Positions 14,901 through 29,900 of a DNA stretch of 64,000 bases are shown in pieces (position 1 is the first letter of the stretch; every line of letters begins with the position of its first letter). Both the position numbers and the translations under genes were made by a program. Under the pieces are notes generated by a model. The model was not told the origin of the DNA. It searched no databases and saw nothing but the letters and a program-made list of their open reading frames with translations. The stretch is from Tanypteryx hageni (Eukaryota > Arthropoda > Insecta > Odonata > Petaluridae). The stretch is taken from contig CM054116.1 of NCBI GenBank assembly GCA_028673005.1, positions 78,752,572 to 78,816,571 on the forward strand, read 5' to 3'.

Positions 14901-17900
14901 AAAAAATTGAGATTAATGCAATTAAATTTGGGGCTTTACCTTCAACTGTTCAAATTCCTGTGCCTGAGACACCATAGATAGGATATCACCATCTGTCATC
15001 ACTGGTTTCATTAAATCATTGAATGTTTCAACTGTGTCATATTTAATGTAAAAATGACTTGCGGTTCGACCAAGATCTGTAAACAAAGAAGCAGAAAAAT
15101 GTTAACTTTGCTAACACAGCATACATGGTAATAAATTAGGCTTTTGGTATATCAGATTAACATAATCACTAATTTAATTATCTTGCTGTGTCTGAAATTA
15201 GGCACATAAAAACTCTAGTGCAAGAGTCAAATCACCCATTCCATCAGTTATAATATAAAGAAAATGACTGCAAATAAATAAGTATATTCACTCATGCTAC
15301 AGCAACATCTTTTCCTCTACAGGACCGAAGAGTTTTTTGCATCAAGAACATGAAATATTGTAGTTAAGGATTTTTTTCAGGAATTTAAATGTTACTATGA
15401 ATCAAACTACAATTAATTTTATGAATAACATTTTTCTTTTCTCATTTACAATGATAAGGGTGCAAGAATACAACAAAGGCAAAAATTGTAACTGTGCATA
15501 CCATCATCATAGTTATTCTACCTTTCAGGTTTATGGCTCACCCAACCCAATCTGTACCATCCAAACCCTTTCTCTTCATCTTCTTATACCATCCCCTTCT
15601 TTTAATGGACCTAATATTCCTTTCCTCCAACCTTATTGCCTATTTCCTAGCATTCTCCCTTCTATTACTTTTTTCAGCAAAGCATTAAATTAGACCCAAC
15701 CATTTCTTCTGCCTTTCCCTTATTACTCGAAGCTCCTCTCTTCCCCTACTATATTTAAAAATTCCTATTTTGTTTTTCTCTTAATCCAACTAATTTCTCC
15801 TATCCACATCATACCCACATCTAAAATACATTCAATCTGCTCACTCTTCTTTTCTCATAGCTCATGCCTCAATATAACATCATGCCTCAATATAACACTA
15901 TGCTCCATATTAAAGTTTTCATTACCTCTTTTTAATGTCTTTTTCAGAATTCTTATCAACAACTCTCATCATCTAATAAATACCTAACTGTTATTCTTGT
16001 CCCGATCTCCTTAGTACTTCCTCCATTCTCAGTCAAAATACTACCTAGATAAGTAAAAAAATTCCACCTGCTCAGACTTTTCTCATCCATTGTAACATTG
16101 AATTGTGATTGGTGAGGGACAATTGTATAACTGTGGTTTCTACTCATAGAGTAACCTGATCATCAGGGCCGGCAGAACGGGGTAGCAAAACAGGCAACTG
16201 CCTAGGGCACCAGAGATTGAGGGGCGCCAGGAAGAGCCAATGTTTTGATTTCACGGCACTGTATATGTGGGTGTCTGTATTTTTTTTTAAGTAATGTATA
16301 TTTATCTTTCATCTTTTATTTATTCATTTTGTTATTTTTTTCCCGTGCATTTGTGTTGTATATACCTTTATATTCAAAATGATTTCAATTCCTCTTCAAT
16401 GCTGTGCACTACCCCAATCCTAAAAGTATAAGAAGTTTAAACTAACATTCTCAGGGAGATTTGGAGAATGTGTAATTCTTGAAGATGTTGACGTACCAAC
16501 TAACTTACGAGCCTCAAGTTATGATTTGCATAATTTCTTTCTAAAAAATATTTTTCTTAATGACCATTTTTACCGCTATTACTTACCATAAAGCTTTTTT
16601 AATGTGGAAAACCTTGTTTTTAGTAATTATGAAAAAATTATTTAATAATAAAAAAGATCTTTTATTAATATTATATTTAAGTAATACCGGTGCTTACAGA
16701 TGTTATTGTGTAATTACTATTAAAAATAATTTTCATCTATTAGATTTTTTGTATCATTTAGATTGGAATAGGGGGCCAAAAAAAAAGTTTGCCTAGGGAG
16801 ACAAACTGCCTTGCACCGGCCCTGCGGATCATGTATAATTTTATTTAGTTTAATATGAAAATTATAATAATACAATATAATATAATTGTTCAATTGGTCA
16901 AAAACATGACATAGAAACTTGTCAAGGACAAAAACAAGAGTAGAAGTATCATCAGCATACAGAATTACTTTACTAATTAGGAAAGTCATTCACAAATAAA
17001 ATGAATAAAAGGGGCCCCAATATTGATCCTTGTGGAATACCACAGTTGAAGTATTTTTAGATCTGTAAGTGCACTTTCCCATTAGTGACTTATGTTTAAA
17101 TTGAACTATTTGTTAACGATTTGAAAAATATGACAGTATCCAAGTAAGGGAATTACCAGCAATTCCGATACTAATTAACTTACTAAATAAAATACTATGA
17201 TAAATTTGATCAAAAGACTTACTTAGGTCTAAGAATTTACCAATAATGAGCTTCTGGTTATTCAATGTTTGACTTATATGATTTATAAGTTGTAAAATGG
17301 CAGATGTAGTGGACTGTCTCTCTCTCTCTAAAGACATATTGTGAATGATGTAACAAATAAAAATGTTGAAGAGATTTAATAACGCGATCATAGAAAAGCT
17401 TTTCAAAGATTTTTGAGAATAAAGACAAGACAAAAATTGGCCTGTAATTTTCAGAATCAGTGAGAGGTCTTTTTTTATGAACTGGTGTAACCAAAGTAAT
17501 TTTAAGATCTGTAGGTAAATGACCCTCACAATGAGATAAATTAAAAATGTCAGAAAGAAGGGGAACTTTTTAATTATTACAAAAGCCAAGAAATTCTTCT
17601 TCACTTGCTTATTCTTCCTTGCCGGTATTTTCAGAATCATCATCTTCTACCAAAGCATTAGTACCTGCACTGTAGTGCTGTTGTAGTCACCCTTCTACAG
17701 TACATATATCATCTTCATTGCTGTCTAAACTATTATTGATGCAACATTTCTTAATACCGTTGATTACAGTATTTGTGGGAAAGTCATTCCATGCTTCAAT
17801 GATCCATTGGCAGATGGTGGCAATCTCTACTTTCTTTATTCTTCCACCTTCGATAAATGTGTGGTTGCCATTAAACATCCAATTGAGCTACTTCTGTTTC

Positions 17901-20900
17901 ATCATTGATTTGAATAGCTTATTAATGACAACATCAATCAGTTGTAGAATTGATATCATTCTGCTAGGAATTATCATAAGGTTTGTGTTTATTTTTTGAG
18001 GCTTCCTCTTTACTTCAGGTCTAGTGTGGCATCGAAACACGTCTAATATTAACAGAGATCTCCAATTCAGCATAACACCAGGTTTTCTTTAACATAATGT
18101 TTAAATCCAGCCATCGGTGATCTTCTTGTCAAACTTACCTTTGGGGAGTGTTTTTCACTTGAAGATGACATATGAAGGCAGTTTTGTCCCATCAGCCATA
18201 CATGCATCTCTGTGAATCTATTCTTTTCATTGCCTGTTCCTCTCATCTGAACAGTCCTAGCACCTTTCTCATTTACCATGGTTTCTGATGGTGTATCATA
18301 TGTAAGTGGGGTTTGGTCGGCAATACCAATTTGGTTGAGAGGAAAATTAAATTCCTTTATCAATTTAATTACATAAGCCTGATATTTTATGAGTTGGTTT
18401 TCGTGATCCTCTGGTAAACGCTGACTTATAGTACTAGTGCACAGATGTTTTGAAGTCCTTGATGTTGAGTTACTTGGCCAATCTCAGATCTTGCACTTGA
18501 ACAGCTGACATATTGATACCCAATCAGTCCATCATTGCGTCCTTAATCCATTGCATCAAAAGTTTTTCCAACTCAGGGTGGTGAGATTTTCCACTATGTT
18601 CAGCCCTTTTTGTTTTAGGCATCTTTTTGATAATATCTTCAGACTTCCTCCATTGTCTGATGACACATTCATTTGGCCCATATTCTCACTCTGCTGCTTC
18701 ATTTCCACGCTTCTTAGACTACTGGCATACTTCTTGCCTGAATTTTGCAGTGTAACTTTGCCTCTTAACTTTCATTATGTCTGCCATAAATAAGGATATA
18801 GTAAACAAAAATTAATCATTTGCACTGGTTTGAGGATGAATGGTCGATTTATATATGTGCAGGTTGACCTTAATTGACATGTTAGTTAACACCTCTTTCT
18901 CTAAACACGATTTTAACTTTAATGTATGTGTGCTACATGTAAGTGAGCAAATGTGAAATACACACATAATTATTGTGATTTCCATTAAAATGTCTGTTTC
19001 ATAATTATGGTGTTAACTAAGGTCCAAATGTATTGAAAAAAAAGAAATTTACCTGTAGTAGTCATAGGATCCATTAAATTTTTTAACTAGGTAGTATAAT
19101 TTCCAGGCAAACCTTGAATCAACAATGTCGAGAATTCAAGAAGCATGTGTACTCTCGTACAAATCTCAAGCTTTTACTCAGATTCACCATATGGTTTGAT
19201 GTAGATGACTTCCGAAGTTCTCTTGTATTACACTGATGCATAGTTTTAAAGCATAGTACATAATTTGCAACATTTTATCTACATTATAATTTCTTTGCGA
19301 TCACATTTACGGTGGTGGTTAGCGTGTAAATAAAGGGTGTAGTCATATCTAATTACAATGTAAGACGACCTCTACCGAGGGGACCTAAACGCAGCTGACT
19401 ACTGTTTTCAATTGGTAGTACTCTCATTCTCCCTGAACACCAGGAAATCTAGGTACGTAATTGCTCATCAATATAATGTTGGCGTTGTTTATAACAAAAC
19501 TGATAGAAGTGCTATCTTCTTTTGTGCAAAACAGAGGATGTATGTAAGTTTTTATTCATTTATTTATTATATCATAATGATAGTGACAATTTAACACAAC
19601 ATTTTCACCGTTAAATGATAAATAAGTGACTGATACCAAATTCTAAGAACAAATGCGTACTGGGCATGGTTATATAAAAAATCACTGAATATGATGCTGA
19701 AAACTTCCCTGTATCTTATATGCATGTGTATGTTATACACAGGTATTTACGGCAAAAAAAGCATTCCAGGAAAGCTTAGTAATTAAGGGAAATTAAAACT
19801 GGCAAATGTCAAAAGCAAATTAAAAATGAACTTTTTAGCATAATGTTGTTACATTATAATTTCAATGCCGAAGTTCTAAGATTATTAGAGAACTTTAATT
19901 TATATGGTGACCATATTTAATACATACAAGTATGAATGAATAAGTTTTCAAACAAAACTTAACAAAAAGCGAGAATTCATAGGCACTTTAAAAATATGTG
20001 AAGTTTTTCCACATTTATTTATAACTCATGGAAGAGATTGTATATGTTCTAAAAATGCCACAAGATGTAGGAAAAACCATCAAGTTAATTACTTTCTAAT
20101 TAGAAATATTCATCAATAATACTGAAATTTAATTATTAAGAAATTACCAGTGATATTTAGATCTCCTGTTCTTTCATTAAATCGTATCATGTGAGCTTTA
20201 TCAAGATTCCGTGCAGCAGTTTGGATGAACTCCCTACACTTTTTCTCCAGTGAAGGGTCTTCCTGTTGAAGGAAAATGTATTTTCAATAAATTATAACTA
20301 TCTGAATTTAAGATTCAATTATTTTTTCATTATTAATTTTCCCAATTAATTAAATGTTGATTTAAAAATACATGCATAACGTACCAAAACATCATTATAA
20401 TTTATTCCATATACTTGTGGGTTCACCTTCATTCTTACGTATAAATATGTATAGCTCATCCATTCCACAGCTTCATCCAAGTTACTAATTGTGCCAAGGG
20501 CAATCTTCAATGAAATACATGAAAATAAAATAACATTAAATGTAGTCATACTTAACTTTAAAACACAATAAGTATACTTTTCAGAACATGTAATAACTAA
20601 GCTAGCAAAATACTTTCTTTGTAACTTTTTATGATTTCCTTAACATGAATAAGTAACTGCTTCTAAAAATCTATCATTCATACATGAGTTAATACTCATG
20701 TGAAAAAATGTTTTGTGTAAAATAAATGTACAAGTATACCCCAACTTATATCAGGGACGCATTCCTGAAAAGTGCGACGTAAATCGAATTGTCGTAAATC
20801 AAAGAAATTTTCCTATAAGAATCAATGGTATGAGGGGGGGATGTCTGCAGGAGTTTAGGACAGTTTGGTACAACTGATTTCAGTAATCCCTCAATGATGG

Positions 20901-23900
20901 CGCTAGGTAATCAACAAACTGAGTCCAAGTTTGGACAGGAAAAAATGCAAGCATTGGATCAAGTGTAAACAGTGCTAGGTGGCCACGCAGAAGAGAATTC
21001 CCCATCTGAGTAAACAGTAGTGCTGCATCTCAGGGTCACCCACAATAGGATCACAACACTGCTGCATTTCTAATCAAAATTTCAGACATAGAGACCTGGC
21101 TGCATGAGGCGATTCTCATTGCGCATCAGAAAACATGTACATCTTATCTGCAGAGAATCATTAATGTAAATACCCGCGTATAATGCACACTTTTTTTTAA
21201 ATATTTGAGTTCAAAAACTAGGATGCGTGTTATGCGAGGGTACATAATCTTCCTATTTTTATTTGACCCCATATTTCCACAATTTCGGCACATTAATTAC
21301 TGCCCGAGTATCCTCATAATTTTATCGGTGATTTTTACGCTAAAAGTAAGATAGATAATAGTTAGAATTTATTAACTAATTCTATAAACATACATTAATT
21401 AGATATGAAAAGAATGAATTCAGTATTTATTCATTTTAAAAGCCAAGAAATTCTTCGTCACTGGACCATTCTTCTTCGATGTTGCTTTCGGAATCATCAT
21501 CTTACGCATGACGTCACCCTACACTGGCACCCGGCCTGGTGGTGAGGTACTGGTACTACTTACAATTAGAAACAATGGCAGCTGATACCTTTGAGTATGC
21601 TGGGAGTTGATGCTTCTTGTAGAACTACCATCAAGTTATCGTTCCCTACTTTTCTCTCAGCATTCATACGTGCTTTATTCTCGAGTCTTCGAGTCTGTAG
21701 TTAATTATGGTTATTTTCTATCTTTTTAAGTGCTCCAGAGTGTTCTAATAAGGTTAAAACTGAACGTTGGGCAAACTCGTCCACCTCAGGCGTGACTAAA
21801 GCGTATATAAAAACTTCGACATAGGATTATCGTCATTCCTTCAATTTATTAGCTCAAACAATGTCATATGCCATACTATGAAATTAATATAATTGGATCA
21901 TTGTGTATATCCTAATATCACCTTATAAGTAAACAGAGTATGTAATGATTGAGTTAGCTGACGTTCTTTAGAAACGTTATTCGAAAATTTCATTTTGCAC
22001 TTTCGTTGTTACCAATACATAATACCAATAATTCGATCATTGCTTTAGACCGCGTTACACCATCTACTTTATTCTGGAACAGTAACGCTAAAAAAATCTG
22101 TTCGTGCTATACGCGGGTATATAGAAAAATCATAGATTATGAGGCTGAAAACCCCCCTGCGCGTTATACGAGGGTGTGCATTATACGCGTGTATTTATGG
22201 TGATTGTTGAAGTAGATAAAGTGGATAATAATATTTAAGAATATAGAGACAGAATTAATAAAGCAAATTAAAATTATTAATATTATTACAGTGCCAATAT
22301 TTTTAGTTTCTCCAACATTAAATAATTTTCTAAAATTTTTAGAAAATTATAATATGCATAATCTGATTCGGCATGAAATTCACTATGATTGAACATCATA
22401 ATTTAACTTAAACGACAAATTCTAGAGCTAGCAGTCAGATGACTTGTGACTCTGCATTCAGCTCGGATGTGAAAAAAAAGCTCCTGTGCCCGGGTGTTCC
22501 AAGCATTTCACGTCTGAATTGGCCAAATTTTTCGATTGCTAGATTTACTCATTACAAAACCCTTCAAAGTCCACATTTTAAGCAATAACATCGAATACTT
22601 TGACCTGAGTTTGGAATGATGCAATATATTTAAGATCATTGTTTATTTAGATGTTATCATTATCAGATAATAACTTTTGGAAGGTGGCAACGAAAATTTT
22701 AAAGAACCTTAGACCTCTAATAAACATAACTTCGAGTCAAAATGACGTAAACCGATACACAGGTACTAATTTATATGCGATGTAACTTAGAATTGACTTA
22801 ATTGAGGTGATGTAAATCAGTTATACCTGTATCACAAATTAATAAATAAGTTTTATACGTAAAATAATTGACTAAGTTTGAAACAATATATAACTTACCT
22901 CAGCATTAAGATTATCTGCAAGTGAAGCAAGGAAATTGCTTTCAATGGGAAACTGGTTGGTTAGTAGAGATAAATAATGACTTAGTTTGTCATGAGAAGT
23001 AATGATTGTTCCATGACCAGAACTGTCAAACTGTGGACGCCCAGCACGTCCAAATATTTGCAGTACATCAAGAATGCCCAAATCAACAAATGAGCCATGT
23101 TTTGCATCATATATCTCAGTACCCTAAAAATAATTTTGCACATTAACAATATATTATACTGTGAAGTTTACCAGTAGAATCAATAAATTAATGAAACACA
23201 AGCATGTTATCAATAAGATTAGGCTTAACTTTCTGGAAATGGTTTTCTGAATCACAGATGAAAAAAGTTATAACTTCCATTCAAGCCACATATATTATTA
23301 TTTCACTAATAATAACTATAAATTGAGAGAAAGTTAATGAAGTTTCATCATTCTCTGATATCGAAACAATCGCAAATTTATCACAATACAAAAAAATGTT
23401 AAAATTCAAAAGAACTGTACCTTTATTATTACTGCATGAGCTGGCAAGTTCACACCCCATGCCAAAGTGGATGTGCATACTAAAACCTTGATAAAACCAT
23501 CTTGGAAATATTTTTCAACTAATGACCTATGTGGTATAATCAAAGAATAAGCATACATAATAAATTATATTTTCTAACAGAAATTCACAATTACTGTATT
23601 AACCTGAAAGGAAGACAATTTTGAATTTAAGTAGTAGTAATTGATTTTTTTAAGTGCGGCGACGTCTGTCATTTTGCACTGTCATCATCTGGACATACAC
23701 ACAACGGATGAGGGAAACCTGGTGCCGGTAGGTATTAGCCTACTCTTTATGAAGAGCACCGAGGGGGGCAACTGCCTAATGTCCCTTCTGAAGGATGGAA
23801 CGATGAATATGCGCAGTCTCCTCAAACCAAATAAACAGGGGGCCGGGCGACCTCGGAAAAAATCCTACTTGCACAGGTTTCATACCCACTGCCCTTACAA

Positions 23901-26900
23901 GCAGCAGGCGAGTAGCAGCCAAAGTCCTGGCACCCCTTTGAATTTAAGACAACCACAGTAAAAAACAAGATCTATTCAGGAAAAAACATTGTAGTATAAA
24001 TTAAAAAAATAATATATGGTGGTAACTTTGTGCCATCCACTAACACTACCAGCATTACAATAATGCACATTTCTTCATTCCCCGAAGTTTTTTAATGACG
24101 TTTTTGTGCCTTTTACATTAACTGTAAAATTGGATGGCATGTGGAAATAAATAGGTTTCTCGTCTGTATTACCCATTTGGGTCAGAAGGTAACCATGAAT
24201 TTTCCACAATGCAATTACATGCTTCAGGAAAGCAATGTTCGTCCGTGAAGTCAGAAGATAAATGTTGGCAAAGAGAAGTTTTTTGTCGTAGGCAAAAACC
24301 ATTATGATGCCTCATCCATATGCACTAACCATTACAAGTCTTGAATTCTTGCCATGAGATGCTTAGTGATCATGATAATTCATGAGCTTTTGGTTTAATG
24401 GTTTCCTGTGAAACTGGTTACCGACCGTTCTTTGAGTATGCACAAATTTTAGTTTCTTCTTCTAATTCATGAAATGGACCTCGTATGGGTTCACTAAATG
24501 ATTTCCATGTTGTGTTACCACCTTCAAGTTTCTGATTTGCTTGCTTCCACATTCGCACATTTGCCTCTGTCACATTATATTTCCTCCCGGCCTCACAACT
24601 GTTAGTTTCTTCAGCATAATGCATCACCGTTAGCTTAACATTTCTATAAAAAATTCATCTTATACCTTTTGATACCAAATTCCACTTGGGAAGGCTCTAC
24701 TTTGTGGAAGGATTCCATTAAAATGAAGAAAGAAACTTGTACATTTCCACTAAAAAGTTTAATAATCGATAGGTTTCACCTGTTACAGCATCATCAGGTT
24801 GATACATTCCCTTTTACAGAAGTGCTTTTTTTCTCTACACGATGCATCATTTTAGTCCAAAGATTTGGGGTAACTTATTTAAAACTGCTAAAAATAATAA
24901 CTAGTTTTCACTTCACGTTAAAACTTAGTGAAGTTTGTACCAATCGCGTGCTCTCAAAGAGATTATACTATTAAAATTGCAGGTGTACTTGTCATCTGCC
25001 ACTGGTGCACCAATCAAAAATGAACAAATATGTTTAGATTGTATCAAGACACGTGTAAAATGCCAGTAATCTTAGTGTAGCCATTTTCAACACCATATGT
25101 ATCAAATTTTCTACCTAACCTATAAGTTCTGATGTAGGTTTGTCAACACACCCCTTCCACCAGTACCTATGAGGTGGAAAGTGACTTGCTTGCCCATTGT
25201 GAACTTCAAGAATATGAATAAATGTATTGAATTAATAAATAAAATGTAATGTATTGTGTACATTTAATTAAATCTTTTTTTTGTTGGGCAAAGAACAAAT
25301 ATCGCGGTATTCTATGTGGCATTTAAAACTTTGTAGTAAAGTTTAAGACGATCCTTAATTTTTTTTTCCAAAATTTTTGGAGAAACACCTCATCTTCCTT
25401 TTGGGTTAATACGGTATGTTTACTTAAGTAATGAATCCAAAACTTAAGATAAACATTTCTAATTTTTTATGATTTTAAAAAGATATTTTCATTTTGCTCT
25501 TCCCTTTACGTACAAGAGAAAATATGGTTTACATGTGATAAAATGAAAACTCTAAAACAGAACTAAAACTTCCTATGTTTTATTAACATATATGTACATT
25601 GTATTTACTCTGTAGTTTCTCAATTAATTAAAAATGTTTGTTTGGGAAGAGAAGGTGGTCTGTACATAAAACCAGCTATATCAGCACTATGACTGCATTT
25701 CATATGCAAAGTGGTAGAATGAAGACTTTAATGATATTATACATCAGCAGTGTCCAACCTACGGCTCATGGGCCTGATGAGCCCATAAAGGGTTTCTGTG
25801 CAGCCCACAAAGTTATAATGAAAAAGGAATCTGAAAAATTTAACACAAAAATTCATAATTTTTATGAAAGTTTTTATAATAAAACTTTTAATATTGAAAT
25901 GTTAACCACAAAAACCTTACTTAGACTCAATTTTCACTTATATGGCATCTTAATATTTAGATAATTTCAGATTTATACTTTAATCTGGCCTGCCGAAGAA
26001 TTGGAGAATTCCAATGCGACCCACCGAAGGATTCGCAACCACTGATGCAGCCCACCTTGTAAAAAAGGTTGGACAGCACTCTTATACATGATGAAGTCCT
26101 ACATTAACCCTATAGTCACCCATATTTTCTGTCTGCAACATGATTGGGTAAAATACTACACATCCCACAAGTTTTATGTCTGTCTCAGCCACGTTAACTT
26201 TTGTATCTGGAGATGTGAATAGCTTGCTGATCAGTCCCAGATAAGTAATTTCTTGTTATAAGTAATAATAATGTTTATAAATATTAATGTACATTCAAGG
26301 GTATTTATTAGTGTATTTTTAGGTTTCCAGAATGTTTTAGCCCTTATCACGTGCGTCTCCATTCTATTTTATCCCCTATTTCACTATATGCATTTTTGAG
26401 ATTGCCTAGTAAAAACATGTGGTATGGCTTATATTCAAGAACCTTATTTTCCTAGTTTGTCTTGAAAAGTGTGGCTTATGTGAATATAAATATGATATAA
26501 AGGAGGCAGATATTGACTATGAAGCCCAGTGAAATTATTTTAAATCTGTTGAGAGCTTTTTCATTATTCTACCTCAAAGAATTAAAATAATGTTACAAAT
26601 ACAACACATACTAGTTTCCTTATAATACTTATAATATGTATTTATAATAAGCCTTGCTTACCTGTCAGCACGTAACATGCCAGCATGATGTATAGCAAAG
26701 CCAGATGAAAAGAGTTCAACAAGCTGTTTGTTTCTAGATCTACTGATTGCTTTAACTGCTAGGCCATATCCTGATGAAGAATTTGGATCACCTTGACATT
26801 CAAATGTACTTAGTTGCCCTTTTTGTTGAGCAGTTTCACGAAGGACCATAGCTGTTCGAACAGTCGCATTTCGAGCATGAACAAATACCATTACCTATCA

Positions 26901-29900
26901 AAGACAACAAGAAAAAAATAGCTTAAATTGTTTAAGTTTTAATTTTAAAACTTTGCCACTTTTCTTTAAACTTTTTGAAACAAATAGCATCGCTATCATT
27001 ATTAAATTGGGGATTTTAAGGAAGGGGTTATTGCACCTCAACAAGACAAATCAATGAAAATTGGGAGAAATAAACCATTTTCAGTGCAAGCAAGAAATAT
27101 AATTGATTGAGGTAATCACCTAGTTAACGATATTTTTTCTTGGAATAACAATCTAAGAAGGATCTGTAAAGATATGATCCAAAGAAATTACCTGGTGACC
27201 TTTCTGAATCATTTCAATGACCTTGTCATAACACACAGAATCCATATCTTGCATTTGCTGAAGGGGCTTGATTGATTTGACACCAATGAATGTGGTCCCG
27301 AGAGGCACAGGTCGAAATCGTGAATCAAAATAAAACAACCCAAGGAAAGGATTCACCCTGAGAAATCGGGCCACATCCAAGTAATTTGGCAAAGTGGCAG
27401 ACAAACCCACAATGCGTATCATGCTTTGGGAAGACTCAACCTATATAAAAAAAATTCAAATAATTTCTACAAATTACACAACTACAAGCTCAATAAAGAA
27501 CTTTATCATTCATTATTCATTATTTACGAGATCAGTAAATTAATCAAATAAAAAATATCAGAAAGAACAATCACACAAAAACAAAAAGTATTAATCCTAA
27601 ATTTAGTTAATTCTTTGATTGAAAAATTCAACTAGCTATATATTCTATGGTACTTGATAATAATATCTAAGAAAACATAACTCACTAGTCTAAGTGTTCT
27701 AGCAACCAAAGCCTCTACTACTGGTCCTCTGTCACCATGAAGAAGATGAACTTCATCAATAATTAACAGCTTTACCAAACTGGTAAGTGCAACATCGCCT
27801 GAAAAAATGCATTATACTCTCAACAAGTGGAAGTGTAAAAATTGCATTCATCAAAACCAATTACCTTCTAAAATCAAGCACAGGTTATCTCATGTAGTCC
27901 AAAAATGTCTGATATTTTTAACATATACCTTTGATTCAATCTTCATTTGCATATTCCCCAAAAAATAATTGATCAATCAGTATGAAAACATTCATTTTAG
28001 TGAACCAAAATATAATTATACAAAAGGCATGAAAATATTAAGCAGTGACTGTTAAAAATGAAGGTAGAGGATTCAAAGTGATTATTTATTAAATCCAAGA
28101 AACAGCAAAATGTCTAATTACATTGGAACATCAACATAATAGACAAAGCACAACAGTAATCAGGGGTAGCTTGTTAATCATGGAGTTACATAGGAAGCTG
28201 ATAATATATTTAATGTGTCAACAAAACATCCAAAGATACAAAATAGTTACAATGAATAAGATGAAAACAAATGTATACTTCTGGAAGGATCATTGAATTG
28301 CCTTGCATTGCAAATATGTTTAAATGTTCCTTATTTGACTACTTTAGCAAACTTAGTTCAGAATATATTTTTTAAATAAATTTACAAAAATATTTAGAAG
28401 CCCAAAGTTAGATTCAGTAGTGAGCAATGCTATTCTGGAATTGAAATTATGAATTATAATGGTTGATGTAATGCTGATTCATGAGAGGGACACACAAAGA
28501 CTTTTTTATTTTTTATAGCAAGGATTGGGGAATGCCAAATGGATGAAACTGTTATATAATACATAATTATTTAGTATCTAAAAGGTTGAAGTTATACAGC
28601 GTAGTCGCAAAGTTTTGAATACAGGAAGTTTCGAACTGCCTTATAGAAACCAATTTAATTTGGATAGTTATTTCATCATGAAAGCTTTTTCTATTTGATA
28701 CATCATGTTTCATTGTCAACAGTATTCCATAAGTGCATCAGTATTCAAACATGCAGTTTGGTAGACTTTGGTACACTGTACATCTTACGTTTCCTACAAT
28801 TTGCAAAGGTTATTCATGTCAAATATTGGTTACCGGTTCAATAATATAGCTTATATTAACTGTGTATTATGTTGCATTAGTTATCTAGGGATTATTTTAG
28901 TATTTTAAAGGTGTTTTATGAACTTGTTTATGACCATCCATACATATTACAGTGACTGGATATGAAAGTCACGAGTTTATAAATTCTCATGGCCTGGCTG
29001 CCCCATTAGTTTGATCGATCGTGACTGCAATTTTATGTATATTAATCTTTTAATGCCAGATTAAAATCCCACATTACGATGGGACTTAAATGTATTCCTA
29101 AAAATAATTATATCTTCTAAACCATTAGTCAGAAATGTTCAAATACAGAACACTTTAAAGGATAAGTACAGTGGAACCTCCATAGCTTGAACATCTATAA
29201 CTCGAATTTTTCATAACTCAAAGTGAATTAATTTTACTGGGCAAAATAGAAATGAGAAAAACACATTTCCATAAGTCGAATTATCTACAACTCAAATATT
29301 TTTTTGTTTCCCTTGAAGTTCGACTTATGGAAGTTCCACTGTATTGATAAATTACCTCATGTAATTATTTTTGCTGAAAGATATTTTTTCACTACATAAT
29401 GGGGACCAAATGGATTTCCGGTGGAGCATATAAAAATATAATCTGAAGAAACCAATAGTATTCCATCAAATAGAACGGACTCCTCAGTCATCCTCAATTT
29501 TTTTCTGCAAAACTATCTATATTATGTTCTACTGAAATACCAGCTGATTGTTTAACTGATAACTGAAATATATGGCAAACAGTTTACAATCAACAATATT
29601 GAAAGATTAAGTAATCATGTTATTCTTTACCCAAAAAAATTAATATTCCTGGAAAATCTACGTTAAAGTGCTATCCCAGTTACAAGGAAAACTTAGAACC
29701 TACTATGCAATTGATACTGTGAAAAATTATAGTAGAGAGGAAGACATTCAAGTGAATGCCCCTGTTGAATTTTTGAATAATTTGAACCCAGCTGGTCTGC
29801 CACTATATTTGTTGGACTTGAAGAATTAATCAGTTGTGATGCATTCATCTGCCAACATCAAAGGGGTTTTGCAATGGAACACACATGATAGTTCATGGAT

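Noticed and set aside
15397..15693. 98-codon plus-strand frame
   Set aside because: It is the reverse strand of a LINE C-terminal relic, pyrimidine-rich by composition.
23641..23961. 106-codon plus-strand frame
   Set aside because: It is the body of a SINE copy; the same accidental frame occurs at 36757.
28590..28800. mariner-like fragment in ASCC3 intron 11
   Set aside because: Only a short CGCAAAGTTTTGAATACA-like stretch; no TIR partner or transposase peptide.
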